From: Telmatactis stephensoni
Lineage: Eukaryota > Cnidaria > Anthozoa > Actiniaria > Isophelliidae
Direction: 5' to 3'
Assembly (NCBI GenBank): GCA_029948255.1
Contig: JALIZF010001837.1
Location: 449,501-513,500 of the forward strand
DNA length: 64,000 bases
This document shows, piece by piece, positions 51,686-63,602 of this stretch. A model generated the notes under the pieces. The model had not been told where the DNA came from, made no database searches, and was given only the letters and a program-made list of their open reading frames with translations. The position numbers and the translations under genes were made by a program. Position 1 is the stretch's first letter. The number at the start of each line of letters is the position of its first letter.

Positions 51686-52397
51686 GATCTTTTCTACAAT
51701 GACCACCTTGGCTTCCACTAACGGACACATTTCTACAGCGAAAATCTCTCCACAACATAGAGCATTTCCAATTCCTCAATCGACCTGATTTATACAATTC
51801 CATATTGATATCTCTCAATGGTCAACTTTTCACAGCACCTTCTTAATTTGCCTCAAGGATGCTGTTGTGAAGAGGCTTATCTGCATTTGTACTGATATTA
51901 ATATTCATTTGCGGTTTTTATCGTAAAGTTTAACTTGTTCTGATTTTTTTTCAATAGTAAATATCTTTTCATTAAATTCATTCTTGATCTTCAAAGCTAA
52001 GGGATTAAAAATTTGGTTGTTTGCCTGAGTTGTGACATCACTGACGTTGCGCTGTGCTATTCCGTTGCACAGGCTTACCATCCTCAACTTTTGTGTATTA
52101 AGTTTATCGCTCCAAATATCTGTACGTTCGGTTATGTGGGTTATTGGAGGTTTGGTTCGTTCCGAAGTTCAGTACATGAGTTTAGCTTTCGTCTCTGAAA
52201 GGCTTTCCTTTTCTAACCTGATCTGCAAAAGCTTGCTGAAAATATAACAGGATAGTTATTTAATTAAGATTTTTGACTAATTTATTTGAGAGTTTGATGC
52301 GTATTTAGGAGGCTGAATTACTGGACAAGTGAGGCTTCAGTCTTCTAGAACAGCACCAAATTGACAGTTACCTTGACAACTATTGTTTCTCTTTCCT

Positions 52398-52632
52398 GTT
52401 TTGTTGTTGTTGTTGTTGTTGTTTTTTTTTTTTTTTTTTTTGTTTTTTTTTTTGTTTTTTTTTGTTTTTGTTTTTTTCGCTTTTTTTTGACAACTAACAC
52501 ACTTTTTGGTTTTTCTTTCTTTTCTTTTTCTTAATTTTCTGTAATTTCTTTTTAAAAGTTTTTTACACGCTCTTAAGTTTTTCTGTTTATTTCTCTTTCT
52601 TTTCTCTCTGCATTTTTTTTTTCTTTTGAGAG
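52398..52632. repeat. T-rich low-complexity tract
   Basis: (TTG)n then long T runs with G or C interruptions. Frames across it are lysine/asparagine artefacts. Confidence 0.9.
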
Positions 52633-53589
52633 GTTTTTTTGTTTGTTCTCTCAGTGGCGTTTGACACCGAGAACCTTCACCAAGATGAAAATTAGCGACA
52701 ACACATTGATATACATGACATATTGATGCACCCTGTAGATACACGCACCCATGCAACAAGCCCGCAGAAAAGATATTAGCCTGCTGTGCAAACTTGGGGG
52801 AGACTGATAAAACTCACTTAATTACTGTGTCCACATGACTGCTTTGAAAATAAGATTTTAAAGCAATTGCTACACTTTTTATAGTATCAGAATCAAGCAG
52901 TGGTTGTCAAAAGAGTTTTAGCTCTTTGCCTTTTGAATGCATTTTTTTAAAACATGTTATATATCCATAGGTTGATTTTTTTTCAGTCTTCAGTCTCAAA
53001 AACAAGACATTCTAATGTTGCTAAAGATGCGGACAAAAATAGTTGCCTAGTTCTTACGCACATGAAATAACAACAACAACAACAATAACAAAAAAGAAAG
53101 TTTTCCATATGATCGTTACAATCGTTGAAAAATGTGTTCAGCTTTAGTGATCGATTTTGATCTGTATTTAGCTATCGCAGCATTCAGTAAAGTATGGTAA
53201 TAGCCGATAAGTCGTCACCGACCTCATTTCACGGAATATCTTTTTTAAAGATTTTTTTTACTTTCGTTTTCTACTTAATTAGTTTGTATTCATTTGTATA
53301 ATTCAGCTCAGAAGAATCTGAAGATCCTAGTATCGAAATTGCTGCTGAGCCATAGAAAGTTGTCTGGTTCAGTCTGAAATGTCAAAAACAAATATACGAA
53401 TATTCGTCGTCGTTTTTGTGCCTAAAGCATGGTTTCCATATGATCGATACGATCGCCGAAAAATGTGTTCTTGCACGTTGCGATCAGTCACAACGATCAC
53501 GGAATCACACTGGCTAACTCAATGATATTAACACTTCTAGCTTAGCTTTGATAGCCTTTCCCCAATTCTTAAGAAGTGTTCTGCAAAGT

Positions 53590-54413
53590 TTAATTGCCAT
53601 CTTGTAATGATTTCCATTAAGGATTTTAAACTATTTGAGCTCAATACCCAAAACGACTCCACTCGTACAAATTCTTTTTTACTTAGTTATATATTCATTT
53701 CATTTTTATCTTCGTTTAAAAGATCAATATTTTTATTTAAGATGCCCTTCAGCCTACTCAGAAGTATATCTCTCTTCCACTTGAGTACGCTGTACATTTT
53801 AACAAGAAAGGTTTTTCGTTATCGCATCCACGGTTACAAAGTTGGTATTTTCTGTCTTCAGGACAGACATTCGATTTCCAGCGCATGATCACTGATACGA
53901 AGTTTGTAAAGGCAATTCTATGGTTGACATTGCCAACCTCAGTGAGATAATCTTTCCGTCAATACATTATTTTTAAGTATGTTTTATTATAAGTTTTAAA
54001 AGTTTTTTGTTTTGTTTTGTTTTTGTTGTTGTTGTTTTTTTGCCGATTGTTGCCAACGTTGTCGTTGTGTATTTCTTCATACCAGGTTTGGATTTCAATA
54101 TCTTTTTATCTGTCTTAATTATAGCGTTTTACTCGATTTTTCATCGAAGTGTGTTTGGTAGACGAAAGCCTCAGTCTAATATTCATTCTTAACGAGAATA
54201 ATCCGAGTTCTCCTTGGCAGGCATTATTTTAGGCTCTTTAATTTTGTTTACACCAAGTAGCATTTTACAAAACTTTATGTGCACGTCTTCTGCTGGGTCT
54301 TTATTTCCTTTTACGCCAATACCCATTACTTCACTACCATAAAGAAGATTGATAATTAGTGAGTCGAATAATTTAATGGATAAACTTATGTCCGTTCTAA
54401 AGTAATCACCTAA
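53590..54413 (-). pseudogene. Degenerate LINE reverse-transcriptase 3-prime region
   Basis: Minus-strand frame 54413-54189 reads SLSIKLFDSLIINLLYGSEV and DVHIKFCKMLLGVNK, typical of the end of LINE RT domains. Farther on (53890-53750) HALEIE, LCNRGCDNEKPFLLKC and AYSSGREIYF match the usual C-terminal Cys motif. Stops and frame changes separate the pieces. Confidence 0.65.
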
Positions 54414-54479
54414 ATCTTGCCATCGATCCCTTTTTTTAGCACTCTAGCCCCTTCTCTCTCCAAGTGCAAACTTTCTTGC

Positions 54480-54515
54480 CCTCCCCTCCCCTTCCCTCCC
54501 CTCCCCTCCCCTTGT
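54480..54515. repeat. (CCCCT)n tract
   Basis: A short pentanucleotide run. Confidence 0.85.
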
Positions 54516-55839
54516 GCCTAAATGCATAACCAGGGACAACCTTGTAGATGGCGAGGAACCAATCATATTGTGACAAAGTAGCAAATAATCATCCTTATTG
54601 AGCCATACTGGACTTGAAGGCCCAATTCTTAGACATCCCTTCCAGAGGAGCTAGACTTCAGAAAGCATACCGTTCGTTGGACATTCAAGGTTTGTACTGA
54701 CTCCATTATTTGGCTGTGTCATTCATTGTCCATTAACTCTTTCTTGTTCTTCTCTGTTGTTTAATGTTGTCAGTGTTTGTTGCAGTCAGTTAATCTGAAA
54801 GGGTTAAGTACTTCGAACATTGGTGTGAATGTTCTTGACCTAAGCTGACCTAGCTTTACACCTTAAAGAAGCTAGATTGAATTCCAACTTAATTTTTTCT
54901 TTTTCGATTCGAGCTCACACTTTTTTCATTGTATGAAACCAGTTCCTTATGTTGTATGTGGCCCTAGGTTGAATAGAAATTGATCATATATGTGGACTAC
55001 TTGAACAAGCGATGTGTTGAATACAAGTGGAAATTTGAAGAGCTGATTTCTGAAAAAAGGAGATCTTATGAACCTGGGATTTTAGGCGTTCAAAGAAATG
55101 CGACCTTTGCAAAAACTAGTCTTTCTTCTGCACCTCACAATCCACCAATGTCATTTATTTGATTCTTGTACAAAAGTTACACTATACAATATTTAAAATT
55201 CACTTCTTAACAATTGAAAATCCGGTTCCGTAACCACAAGTAACCATACGTACTAACAAAAAGACTTGTGAAATAGGTATACACTTTGACAGTGGCGCGC
55301 ATTCTTTAAATGAATTTCAATTTCCGTTTTGGAATTGAGAAAATTGATTCTGTTGCTGACATCGATAGAAAGCTTCTTATTAGAGAAGCTATTTGAATAG
55401 TGCAATCCCGTGCGTCTTAATAAAAGACAGGAATTCAGACGAAAAATAGAATTAATTACAATTAATTACTAATTGAAACCGAAGGTCGAAACGTCTATCA
55501 AAGTTGTGGAGGATGTTAAAGATATCTTAAGATTTGAACAACAGCTTGAAATTCTCACTATTTCGATGACCCTGGTTTTGAGACGTTATAAAGTAACAGT
55601 ATATATTGGTATATGAAATTTTGTAAACATTAATCTGGAAATAATCTGGAATTAATCTGGTGACGTAATGTCTCGTCCAGACCACGAGGTTGCTTAATAG
55701 CTTTTGTATGTGTATGGTTTATCGTAACCACGCGGGTTTGCAATCGAATATACGAACGAAAAATCGTGTGAGAGAGTAAACTAGCTTTAAGCAATACTTA
55801 TGTGAATGCTGCCAAAAGAATTTTAAAGGGAGGCAAATT

Positions 55840-55841
<2 letters not shown>
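54516..55841. other. Intergenic, nothing recognised
   Basis: No domain, element or strong repeat was found in either strand. Confidence 0.35.

Positions 55842-55920
<79 letters not shown>
55842..55920. repeat. (CT)n(AT)n microsatellite
   Basis: About 31 CT units followed by seven AT units. Confidence 0.97.
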
Positions 55921-56034
55921 GTGGGATGCTTAACATTTAAGCAAAAGCTTTCAAGAAATGTTAGTTAAATTTGGCTCTTTGTGCCAAAGAAAAACGAACT
56001 TCCTTTGCACAAAGTTCAGTCAAACTACAAAAAC

Positions 56035-56146
56035 CAGGGGCACGTTTCTCAAAAGACCCGGTAACTTTACGAACCCGTTAACCTAAAAATCGAATAAGTT
56101 AACGGGTCCGTAAAGTTATCGGGTCTTTTGAGAAACGGGCCCCAGG
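56035..56146. mobile_element. Fold-back MITE with GGGGC.CGTTTCTCAAAAG ends
   Basis: GTTTCTCAAAAGACCCGGTA at 56045 is mirrored by ATCGGGTCTTTTGAGAAAC ending at 56138. Arms of about 45 bp surround a short loop. Confidence 0.75.
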
Positions 56147-56727
56147 AATTCCAAATAGCACATGTGCGTACCTAGAACCGGTTTGCGAACAGGTTTGTTC
56201 AACTTTCCCAGTACTTCTACTGTTTTTATTGGCTAACTGCTATCGAATATAAAACTGGTTTTAACCGGTTTGGTAAGGTGGTTGAATCCACAGGGTGACC
56301 GTTTTCTCAAATCAGATGGCTAAAATAGGAATGCTGCCAGCGCTCGCTCGCTGAGGCGGCTCGCTCGCTTGGCAGCAATAATCAAGTACGAAAGTAAATG
56401 TAGAGTTTTCTGGAGTCCTTCAAACCAGACCCTGAAAGGGGCAGTATTGAAAGACTGGAGGGTACTGCTGATATATTCATTTTGAGAATAACTGCACTAC
56501 CAAACCAAAATATCCGTTAGTTATGGATCTAAAATTTATCATTGAAAAAAAATAGCTTTGTTAGCTTAAGCGATTATTACCTCAAAACACTATATTCTCA
56601 AGATTTGATGTAATAGATGGAACACGAGTTCGAGTGTTAACAGCGTATTTTTTTATTAGATTTTATTATTGACTTGTAACTGAAAAACCCATTTCTGGGA
56701 GTTTACAATAAAGTATGTATGTATGTA

Positions 56728-56952
56728 TCAAAATACCGCGAAGTGTGTTGTACTGAAAAACGAGGCGTATAGAAGAGATTTTTTTAACCCACATTTCTTC
56801 CTCTTTAGGTGGGCCCCTGCAGCATCCAGTCGAGTAAGCACTGTGTTTAAGTTCTGTAAGTGTTCTTTTCTACATTTTCCTGTGACAAGAATATCATCTA
56901 TACGCACAATAACGGCATGGGGTATGCCTTGGAGGAGGTTTTCGATGGCCTG
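56728..56952 (-). pseudogene. Ty3/gypsy reverse-transcriptase fragment
   Basis: The frame reads QAIENLLQGIPHAV, then VRIDDILVTGK (the catalytic Y/F-x-DD region, here IDD), HLQNLNTVLTRLDAAG and LKRKKCGLKK. This is the palm segment of gypsy-like RT, cut off on both sides. Minus strand, upstream of gene E. Confidence 0.75.
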
Positions 56953-57337
56953 GCGCTACAGGACTACACTGAGAAATGCATTACTAAGAGATTTATATGT
57001 AAAACGATCACACTACTTAAATCTTTAGTTTGTAAACAAGCGCGCAAATGTACATAGCCATGTATATCGACCCTTCTTCAGAATAGATGGGCTGGTATAG
57101 AAACAACGACTAACTACTGTAGTTGTAACAGCTGCCTAAAACTCTCGATAACAGAAATCTATACGAGGAAGTCAGTCCTTCTCAGTCCTGCAAAACAGGA
57201 TGTCCTATACTGCTTCGGTTTACTGTAAAGTTAGCCGAAGCAGTTTTTCCCCGGGATAAACTTGCTAAACTTTTACATGATCATAGAACCTAAGTCACTG
57301 ACTAGATGACCAATAATTTATCAGTTTTAGAGAGAGC

Positions 57338-60300
57338 ATGATGAGTGGTAACTGTATCTGGATCGTGTTAGGATTTGTTTTGTCAACGGCTCTTCTATCT
57401 CAAGGTAGGTTTCAAGATTTTTCTCTCTTGTATAGTGAGCATTGACTTTCGTGAATTTCTAACTGAAAAAGTGCAATTAGAGTCAGGAAAGACATACATT
57501 CTCATGAAATCTGCTTATATATTAGGGGTGATCGATCTTGTATTGCGCGGTCTTGTAGCGTTACGCTATTTGCTTGTCCGTAGTTGTGCAGGTTGTCTCG
57601 CAAGAATCGTGTTAAGTTATGTATATCCTTAGTCAAACGTTCCATTTACTTTATCCCGTATGAACCGTTTTACATATTTCATTTTTCAATGTAACTGTTT
57701 TAGTTACTCACCTGTTTTTTTTTTTTTTTTTTTTTTTGCTTGTTTGTTCGTTTATTTGTTTGTGTGTGTGTCTGCCTTCTTTCTGTTTGTTTGATGTTTT
57801 TGTTTTATTATATTTTGTTCGTATGTTTATTGGTTTGTGATAATTTATTTGGTTGTCTCTAGCCTCGTTTTTTTATGAAAAGTTTTACAGACGTTTCGGC
57901 CCAAACGCGGACCTTCTTCAAAAAAATGTTTATTTGTTTATTTCGTTTGTTAACCTTTCAGCATGGAAGCGTTACGACAAATGCGACATGGACTTCGAAA
58001 AAATTGGCTGTTATAAAGACAAGCGTGATGACAGGGCATTGCCAAAAGAACTCCTTAACGAAAGGGACATCACAAATCCCAGCTATGATGGACATAATAT
58101 AAATTGGCACGACTTCGAACATTACATCAGCAAGTGAGCCATTATATTTTCAAAGTTATATATTTTATTCTCAATCCAAGCTAACAATCCGAAAAAAGAG
58201 TACTCAGTAAGCCAATCATAGCTGATTCAGAAAACGCATTAATAATCTGTACTGAGACTTTAGTTTTACAAAAGTACATAACCATGCAAGATTTTTGATT
58301 ATAAAATAACCATTATATAACGCGCGCTCTGATTGGCCACAAAGACATGTTTGATGAGAGTTTATAAAATAACTCTTATATAACGCGCGCTCTGATTGGC
58401 TGAAAACCCGTGTTTGATGAGAGTATCAAACACGCTCACGTCACTTTTTTCGAATTTTTCGTAAATTTTTGCGCTTGTTATTTTATAAAAGGAGCAAAAA
58501 TCTGTTTTTCTCTACTGATCAAACACGGAAAACAGTTTTTTTTATATTGCTTAAAAATGTGTTTTGCTTAAGACTGGCTTGTCGCTGTGCTGCCAAATCA
58601 AGGGAACTTGGTTACAAGGATTTTGGACTTCAGTTTTACGGGGAGTGTTGGAGTGGAGTTGGAAAATATGACAAACATGGAAAAGCCGACAAAGAGAAGT
58701 GCGTACGTAAAGCGTCCTATGATGTCAAGGACAGAACCTGTGTGAATAATAACAAAGAAGTATGTGTAGGAGCTCCAAACACCAACTACGTTTATCGACT
58801 AACCAAGAAAAGTAAGTACAATAAAAACCTGGAAGAAAAATTAGCCTTACATTCACTAATAGCGTCTTTTACTGAGTCATGCAATGAACAATGGTATATA
58901 CAAATGCCGAAATCGAAATCTCTAACGTCAATTTTCGCAAAGTAAAATATTTTTCAAGAAACTGGATGTTTCAAAAGAATATGAAACTCGCCACTAAAGT
59001 GAATTAGCTGATAAGTCCATAAGGCTATTCTTAAAATGAAGCGCATATGCTCGTATTCAGGGAGGGTAATCACAATCAATTAATGGCTTGTAAAACTCAA
59101 GTTTTGAGCAGGCTGTGAGTAGAGCTACCAGTACATTTTGGCAAAATGTCTTCTGAATAAATATCACCCCTCCCACTCCCCACTTCAGTGGTTGGGATGA
59201 TTAATTTAGATTATTCCTTGAGCGATGGTGTTCTTGCATCCCGAATCAGCTTAGATTATACTGAGCAACTCAAACCTGTCTTACGAATGTAAAGGTGTCG
59301 ATGGTGGCTACACTCCATGGAGTAAATGGACATCCTGCAGTAAGACCTGTGGAGGAGGTGTAATGCACCGTACCCGGGAATGTACCAATCCTAAACCACA
59401 AGGCAAAGGCAAAGACTGTTCTGGGTTAGGTCCTGCTAAGGAATCCAAGGAATGTGCAAAGCAAAAGTGTATTCCTGGTACGTTTTTGACTGATTCAACA
59501 TCTCGTTTCTCTGTGCAAATAGTTGCCTTTTGACCTTAATGTTGACAGTTCTTCTTTTTCCATTGACCAAAATTAGTATTTCATCTCTAAATTTGTTTCT
59601 GGTAGATGTCGATGGTGGCTACACTCCATGGAGTAAATGGACTTCCTGCAGTAAGACCTGTGGAGGAGGTGTAATGCACCGTACCCGGGAATGTACCAAT
59701 CCTAAACCACAAGGCAAAGGCAAAGACTGTTCTGGGATAGGTCCTGCTAAGGAATCCAAGGAATGTGCAAAGCAAAAGTGTATTCCTGGTACGTTTTTGA
59801 CTGATTCAACATCTCGTTTTTCTGTGCAAACAGTCTTTTGACCTTAATGTTGACTGTTCTCCTTTTTCCATTGACCAAAATTAGTATTTCCATCTCTAAA
59901 TTTGTTTCTGGTAGATGTCGATGGTGGCTACACTCCATGGAGTAAATGGACTTCCTGCAGTAAGACCTGTGGAGGAGGTGTAATGCGTCGTACCCGGGAA
60001 TGTACCAATCCTAAACCACAAGGCAAAGGCAAAGACTGTTCTGGGTTAGGTCCTGCTAAGGAATCCAAGGAATGTGCAAAGCAAAAGTGTATTCCTGGTA
60101 CGTTTTTGACTGATTCAACATCTCGTTTTTCTGTGCAAACAGTCTTTTGACCTTAATGTTGACTGTTCTCCTTTTTCCATTGACCAAAATTAGTATTTCA
60201 TCTCTAAATTTGTTTCTGGTAGATGTCGATGGTGGCTACACTCCATGGAGTAAATGGACTTCCTGCAGTAAGACCTGTGGAGGAGGTTTAATGCGTCGTT

Positions 60301-63300
60301 ACCGGGAATGTACCAATCCTAAACCACAAGGCAAAGGCAAAGACTGTTCTGGGTTAGGTCCTGCTAAGGAATCCAAGGAATGTGCAAAGCAAAAGTGTAT
60401 TCCTGGTACGTTTTTGACTGATTCAACATCTCGTTTTTCTGTGCAAACAGTCTTTTGACCTTAATGTTGACTGTTCTCCTTTTTCCATTGACCAAAATTA
60501 GTATTCCATCTCTAAATTTGTTTCTGGTAGATGTCGATGGTGGCTACACTCCATGGAGTAAATGGACTTCCTGCAGTAAGACCTGTGGAGGAGGTGTAAT
60601 GCACCGTACCCGGGAATGTACCAATCCTAAACCACAAGGCAAAGGCAAAGACTGTTCGGGTTTGGGTCCTGCTAAGGAATCCAAGGAATGTGCAAAGGAA
60701 AAGTGCATAGGTGAGAAAGTTACACTTAGAAACTCGATTTGTGCAGTTATATGTACATTCATCTAGCCTAGTATTGTATATTGTGTCTAAACGTTTGGTG
60801 CGATAGCTTCATAGACCTTAGCCGGCAAATGTAGCTTACTTGGTTTGTTCGCGGCTCTCCGATGCTAGAGGTCCCTTGTTCAATTCTCTGTCGTAACACA
60901 TCACACTTGTTTTGACTTCGTTCCACTCTGTAATGTTAATTAGTTTTTAATTAGGTTTCTTGGGAGACCAGCGATGAACTGAAGGAAATACCGACGCTAA
61001 ATCAGTATTAGTGCTTTGCCTTTACCATTAATTACCATTACCGTTGACGGTTTGTTATGATAATAGAAATCATTTGTTATCAGTTACCAAGTATGCATTT
61101 GAGCATAAGTTGTAAAGGATTACCCAGTTCATGACTAATCTTTGAGTAAACTCACTACGGTAAATGGAAGCTCCCCGGGGGGGAAGTTCCTAGTAAATGG
61201 CCTCTGATGAAAAGGGCACTGTAAAACCAAGCGCATGCATATGCATGTAAGAACAAAAACAACCGCAAACGGTTTAGGAATGCTCGCTACTGTCGAATAG
61301 ACATGCCCAAGCCTCGCTCGTTGATATTGTTCCGTTGGCAAATCGTCTTCAATAGTCCAGTTTCCAATTACTAGAGACCGCTGAGCTTCTTGACAAAAGG
61401 CGCATTTTTGCAGGGTTAGCCCTCCTTTTCAAGAAAGACCTATGGGAATTAAATTGATTTCTGTATTGTTCTTAGTCACAATATTTTGCTTTTCTCGCTG
61501 GTATTTTCGAATAATTTTCCTTGAATCGAGGCTAACCCTGCGCCAATGCGTCTGTTGTCTATATTTTACAGCGGTATGAACAAACTCGAAAAAGGTCTAT
61601 TTGCCCACTTTCGGTTACGATAAGGCTTTCTGAGGAGAATGCCACAAAGGAAACTAAGGCGAAAACTATCGATGGAGACTTGTAGAACTTGTCGGTTAGC
61701 AGACAAGAGACAACATTTTATGCTTGGTGACGTATTGCAGTCAGGGGGGCCGAGACATTCCTCATTATTTGGCATGTGTTAACGATAACGATTATTTTGC
61801 TTTACTTTGCTTTGCCCTGCTTTGCCCTGCTTTGCCCTGCTTTGCCCTGCTTTGCCCTGCTTTGCCCTGCTTTGCCCTGCTTTGCCCTGCTTTGCCCTGC
61901 TTTGCCCTGCTTTGCCCTGCTTTGCCCTGCTTTGCTCTGCTTTGCCCTGCTTTGCTCTGCTTTGCTCTGCTTTGCTCTGCTCTGCTCTGTTCTGCTCTGC
62001 TCCGATCCGATCCGATCCGATCCGATCCGATCCGATCCGATCCGATCCGATCTGATCCGATCCGATTTGATTTGATCTGATTTGACTTACTTCTAGTTTA
62101 TTGCAAAAAGAAATTAGACGTTGGAATCGTCATTGATGCATCGAGGAGTATAGGAAAAAAGAATTTCGTCAAAATGCAGAACGCTGTGAAAGATCTGGTT
62201 GATTATCTGAAGGTCTCACCAAAGGGAACCCATATGGGGATTACTCTCTACAGTACAAAATCCGAAATTAAACACAGACTAAATGAAGATCAGGAGCCTT
62301 CAAAAGTGAAAGAGACTATCGACAATTTGAAGTAAGAAAGAATTTATAGTTAGAAAATCTGTATTTTCTAATTTTTCTGTTCTAAACCTTTGAATACCGC
62401 TAGGTCGCGTCCACCATATAGAAATGGTCAAATTCGGTTTAGCGCGCGTACGCAAAACATACGTAAACGTTATACACACGAAAGTGCGAGCGCATTTTCT
62501 TAAGTACAGCATAATTTGACCACAACATAAGCTGCCTATCAATAAAAATGAGATAAGAGAAGGAAAAACCTCGTAGCATACTTTTTGGTTGTCACCACAT
62601 TTTAATGTCGCCCGTGCATCTAATGGAGACTGTGTAGACGCATGAAAAAATGGATTCTCTTGGTTACCATTTGCACCATTAGCACTAATATATGGAGCTG
62701 TTTATATAGAGGCAAGCCAGCCCGTTAAGCGGGTTGAATTGTTTTGTTTTCTTTTCCCTTGGGGCCAGAGAGCAAAAGAATTCAACCCGCTCAGCGGGCT
62801 GGCTTGCTTCATATAAACATTAAAACGAAAGTTTTCTAGCTTTTTATAAAGACAAGCAAAATAATAAACAAAAGATGAAAAGGCGCACCTCTGTCAACTT
62901 GTCCTAAATTCATATTTCTCAAAATCGTGCTATGCAATTTTGTTCTACTTTTCCAAACGAACAATTATTGAATTGTGTCAACACTATGAGCTCAAAAAAG
63001 CTTTTTCCGAGTCCTAAAAGTAAGGTTTTCGGCCAAGTAAACTGAATGCTTGGAGTTGTTTACTTTTTTTGATACGTAAAAGTTCGAGAAAACGCTTCCA
63101 TATAGAAATCCGGTCGTTGAAGCTGAGTATGGGTGCAGAACTTGATATAGATTTTATGAAACAATATATGCGGTTTTGTAGAGAACTCTAGTTTTTCCAA
63201 AAAATTAGGTTTATGAAATTGCCATGCCGCCACTATAAATGATTGAAACCTCAAATCAAAAGAAACTTTAATCCATCCCTAGACTTGCAGTGGATTTTTT

Positions 63301-63602
63301 TTATATTAATCAGGTTTTTTGCCGCGATGCATTTTGCGATCAAACAGCGGAGGTGCGCCCCAAACAAAACCCAGTCGAGACACCTTAAAATAAGCGGGAA
63401 TAATAATGTTTGATTTCGCTCCTTCAGGTATGATAGAGGACAGACACAAACTGATATGGCACTTGAAATGACGGCAACTGAAATGTTCGGCCCGGGTAAA
63501 GGAAAACGTCCAGGTGTGCCGCACCTCGTGATCTTGTTTGCGGATGGAGGAAATACCAACGGAATAACAAGTCTCAGGAAAGTAATAGAGAAATACTACA
63601 AG
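57338..63602 (+). CDS. Gene E (incomplete at right edge): secreted GECWSG domain-(TSP1)5-vWA protein
   Basis: Exons: 57338-57404, 57962-58133, 58573-58811, 59295-59477, 59606-59788, 59915-60097, 60223-60405, 60531-60710, 62097-62331, 63428-63602. Phases are continuous throughout. The start is ATGATG at 57338, followed by a hydrophobic signal peptide (WIVLGFVLSTALLSQ). Exons 2-3 encode a roughly 135-residue cysteine-rich domain with IGCYKDKRDDRALP, CRCAAKSRELGY and FGLQFYGECWSG. This domain type recurs in anthozoan secreted proteins as I recall it; I know no established name. Five TSP1 exons follow. The vWA part has DASRS in place of the DGSGS seen in gene D, then QTQTDMAL and VILFADG. By analogy with gene D, the last vWA exon, and possibly more, lies beyond 64000. 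It is transcribed away from gene D, with 8.6 kb between the two starts. Confidence 0.82.
57962..58811 (+). other. Gene E N-terminal cysteine-rich GECWSG domain
   Basis: Exons 57962-58133 and 58573-58811 (phases 1-2-1). Landmarks in order are CDMDFEKIGCYKDKR, INWHDFEHYISK, LACRCAAKSRELGY, FGLQFYGECWSG, a YDKHGKADKEKC segment, TCVNNNKEVCVG and NYVYRL. It resembles WSC or apple-like carbohydrate- or protein-binding modules only loosely. Gene D has no counterpart. Confidence 0.7.
58316..58445. mobile_element. GCGCGCTCTGATTGG element fragment in gene E intron 2
   Basis: TATAACGCGCGCTCTGATTG occurs twice, about 65 bp apart (58317 and 58380), each followed by GTTTGATGAGAGT. Confidence 0.65.
59295..60710 (+). 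repeat. Gene E tandem TSP1 exon array (five exons)
   Basis: Exons start at 59295, 59606, 59915, 60223 and 60531, giving unit spacings of 311, 309, 308 and 308 bp. Four exons are 183 nt and the last is 180 nt. Exon and intron sequence are both near-identical between units and with gene D. Each TSP1 shows [14 protein letters not shown] and the terminal CAKQKC or CAKEKC. Confidence 0.9.
60836..60960 (+). mobile_element. Old SINE fragment
   Basis: GAGGTCCCTTGTTCAATTCTC followed by CACACTTGTTTTGACTTC aligns with the SINE at 51511-51685 read on its own strand. In the gene E intron after the last TSP1 exon. Confidence 0.45.
61395..61560. mobile_element. Possible MITE with CAGGGTTAGCC ends
   Basis: GCGCATTTTTGCAGGGTTAG is mirrored loosely by GGCTAACCCTGCGCCAATGC near 61530-61550. 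Confidence 0.4.
61803..62090. repeat. 10-bp TTTGCCCTGC minisatellite passing into 5-bp TCCGA repeats
   Basis: About 20 decamer units to 62000, then (TCCGA)n to about 62055 and degenerate TTTGA units. The tract ends at the splice acceptor of the gene E vWA exon (62097). Confidence 0.95.
62097..63602 (+). other. Gene E vWA domain, first two exons
   Basis: Exon 62097-62331 encodes KKLDVGIVIDASRSIGKKNF and the YLKVSPKGTHMG segment. Exon 63428-63602 encodes [16 protein letters not shown] and the LVILFADGG strand, ending at a KYYK/GT donor like that of gene D. The third vWA exon is not in the window. Confidence 0.85.
62332..63427. other. Gene E vWA intron with element fragments
   Basis: 62570-62650 resembles the inverted 41395-41450 arm (CACCACATTTTAATGTC). 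Arms at 62700-62745 and 62775-62817 (GCAAGCCAGCCCGYTRAGCG and mirror) form a fold-back MITE. The rest is unrecognised. Confidence 0.6.

Noticed and set aside
59530..60766. Series of separate 82-103 codon genes, each with a leader and one TSP1
   Set aside because: The leaders lie between matching GT and AG sites with constant phase. One spliced gene E explains them better; kept only as a low-interest finding.
61803..62000. CRISPR-like array
   Set aside because: Units are contiguous 10-mers without spacers, in an animal intron.
61724..62080. Three overlapping Cys/Leu/Pro-rich frames of 80-118 codons
   Set aside because: The 10-bp repeat is open in all frames; low-complexity artefact.
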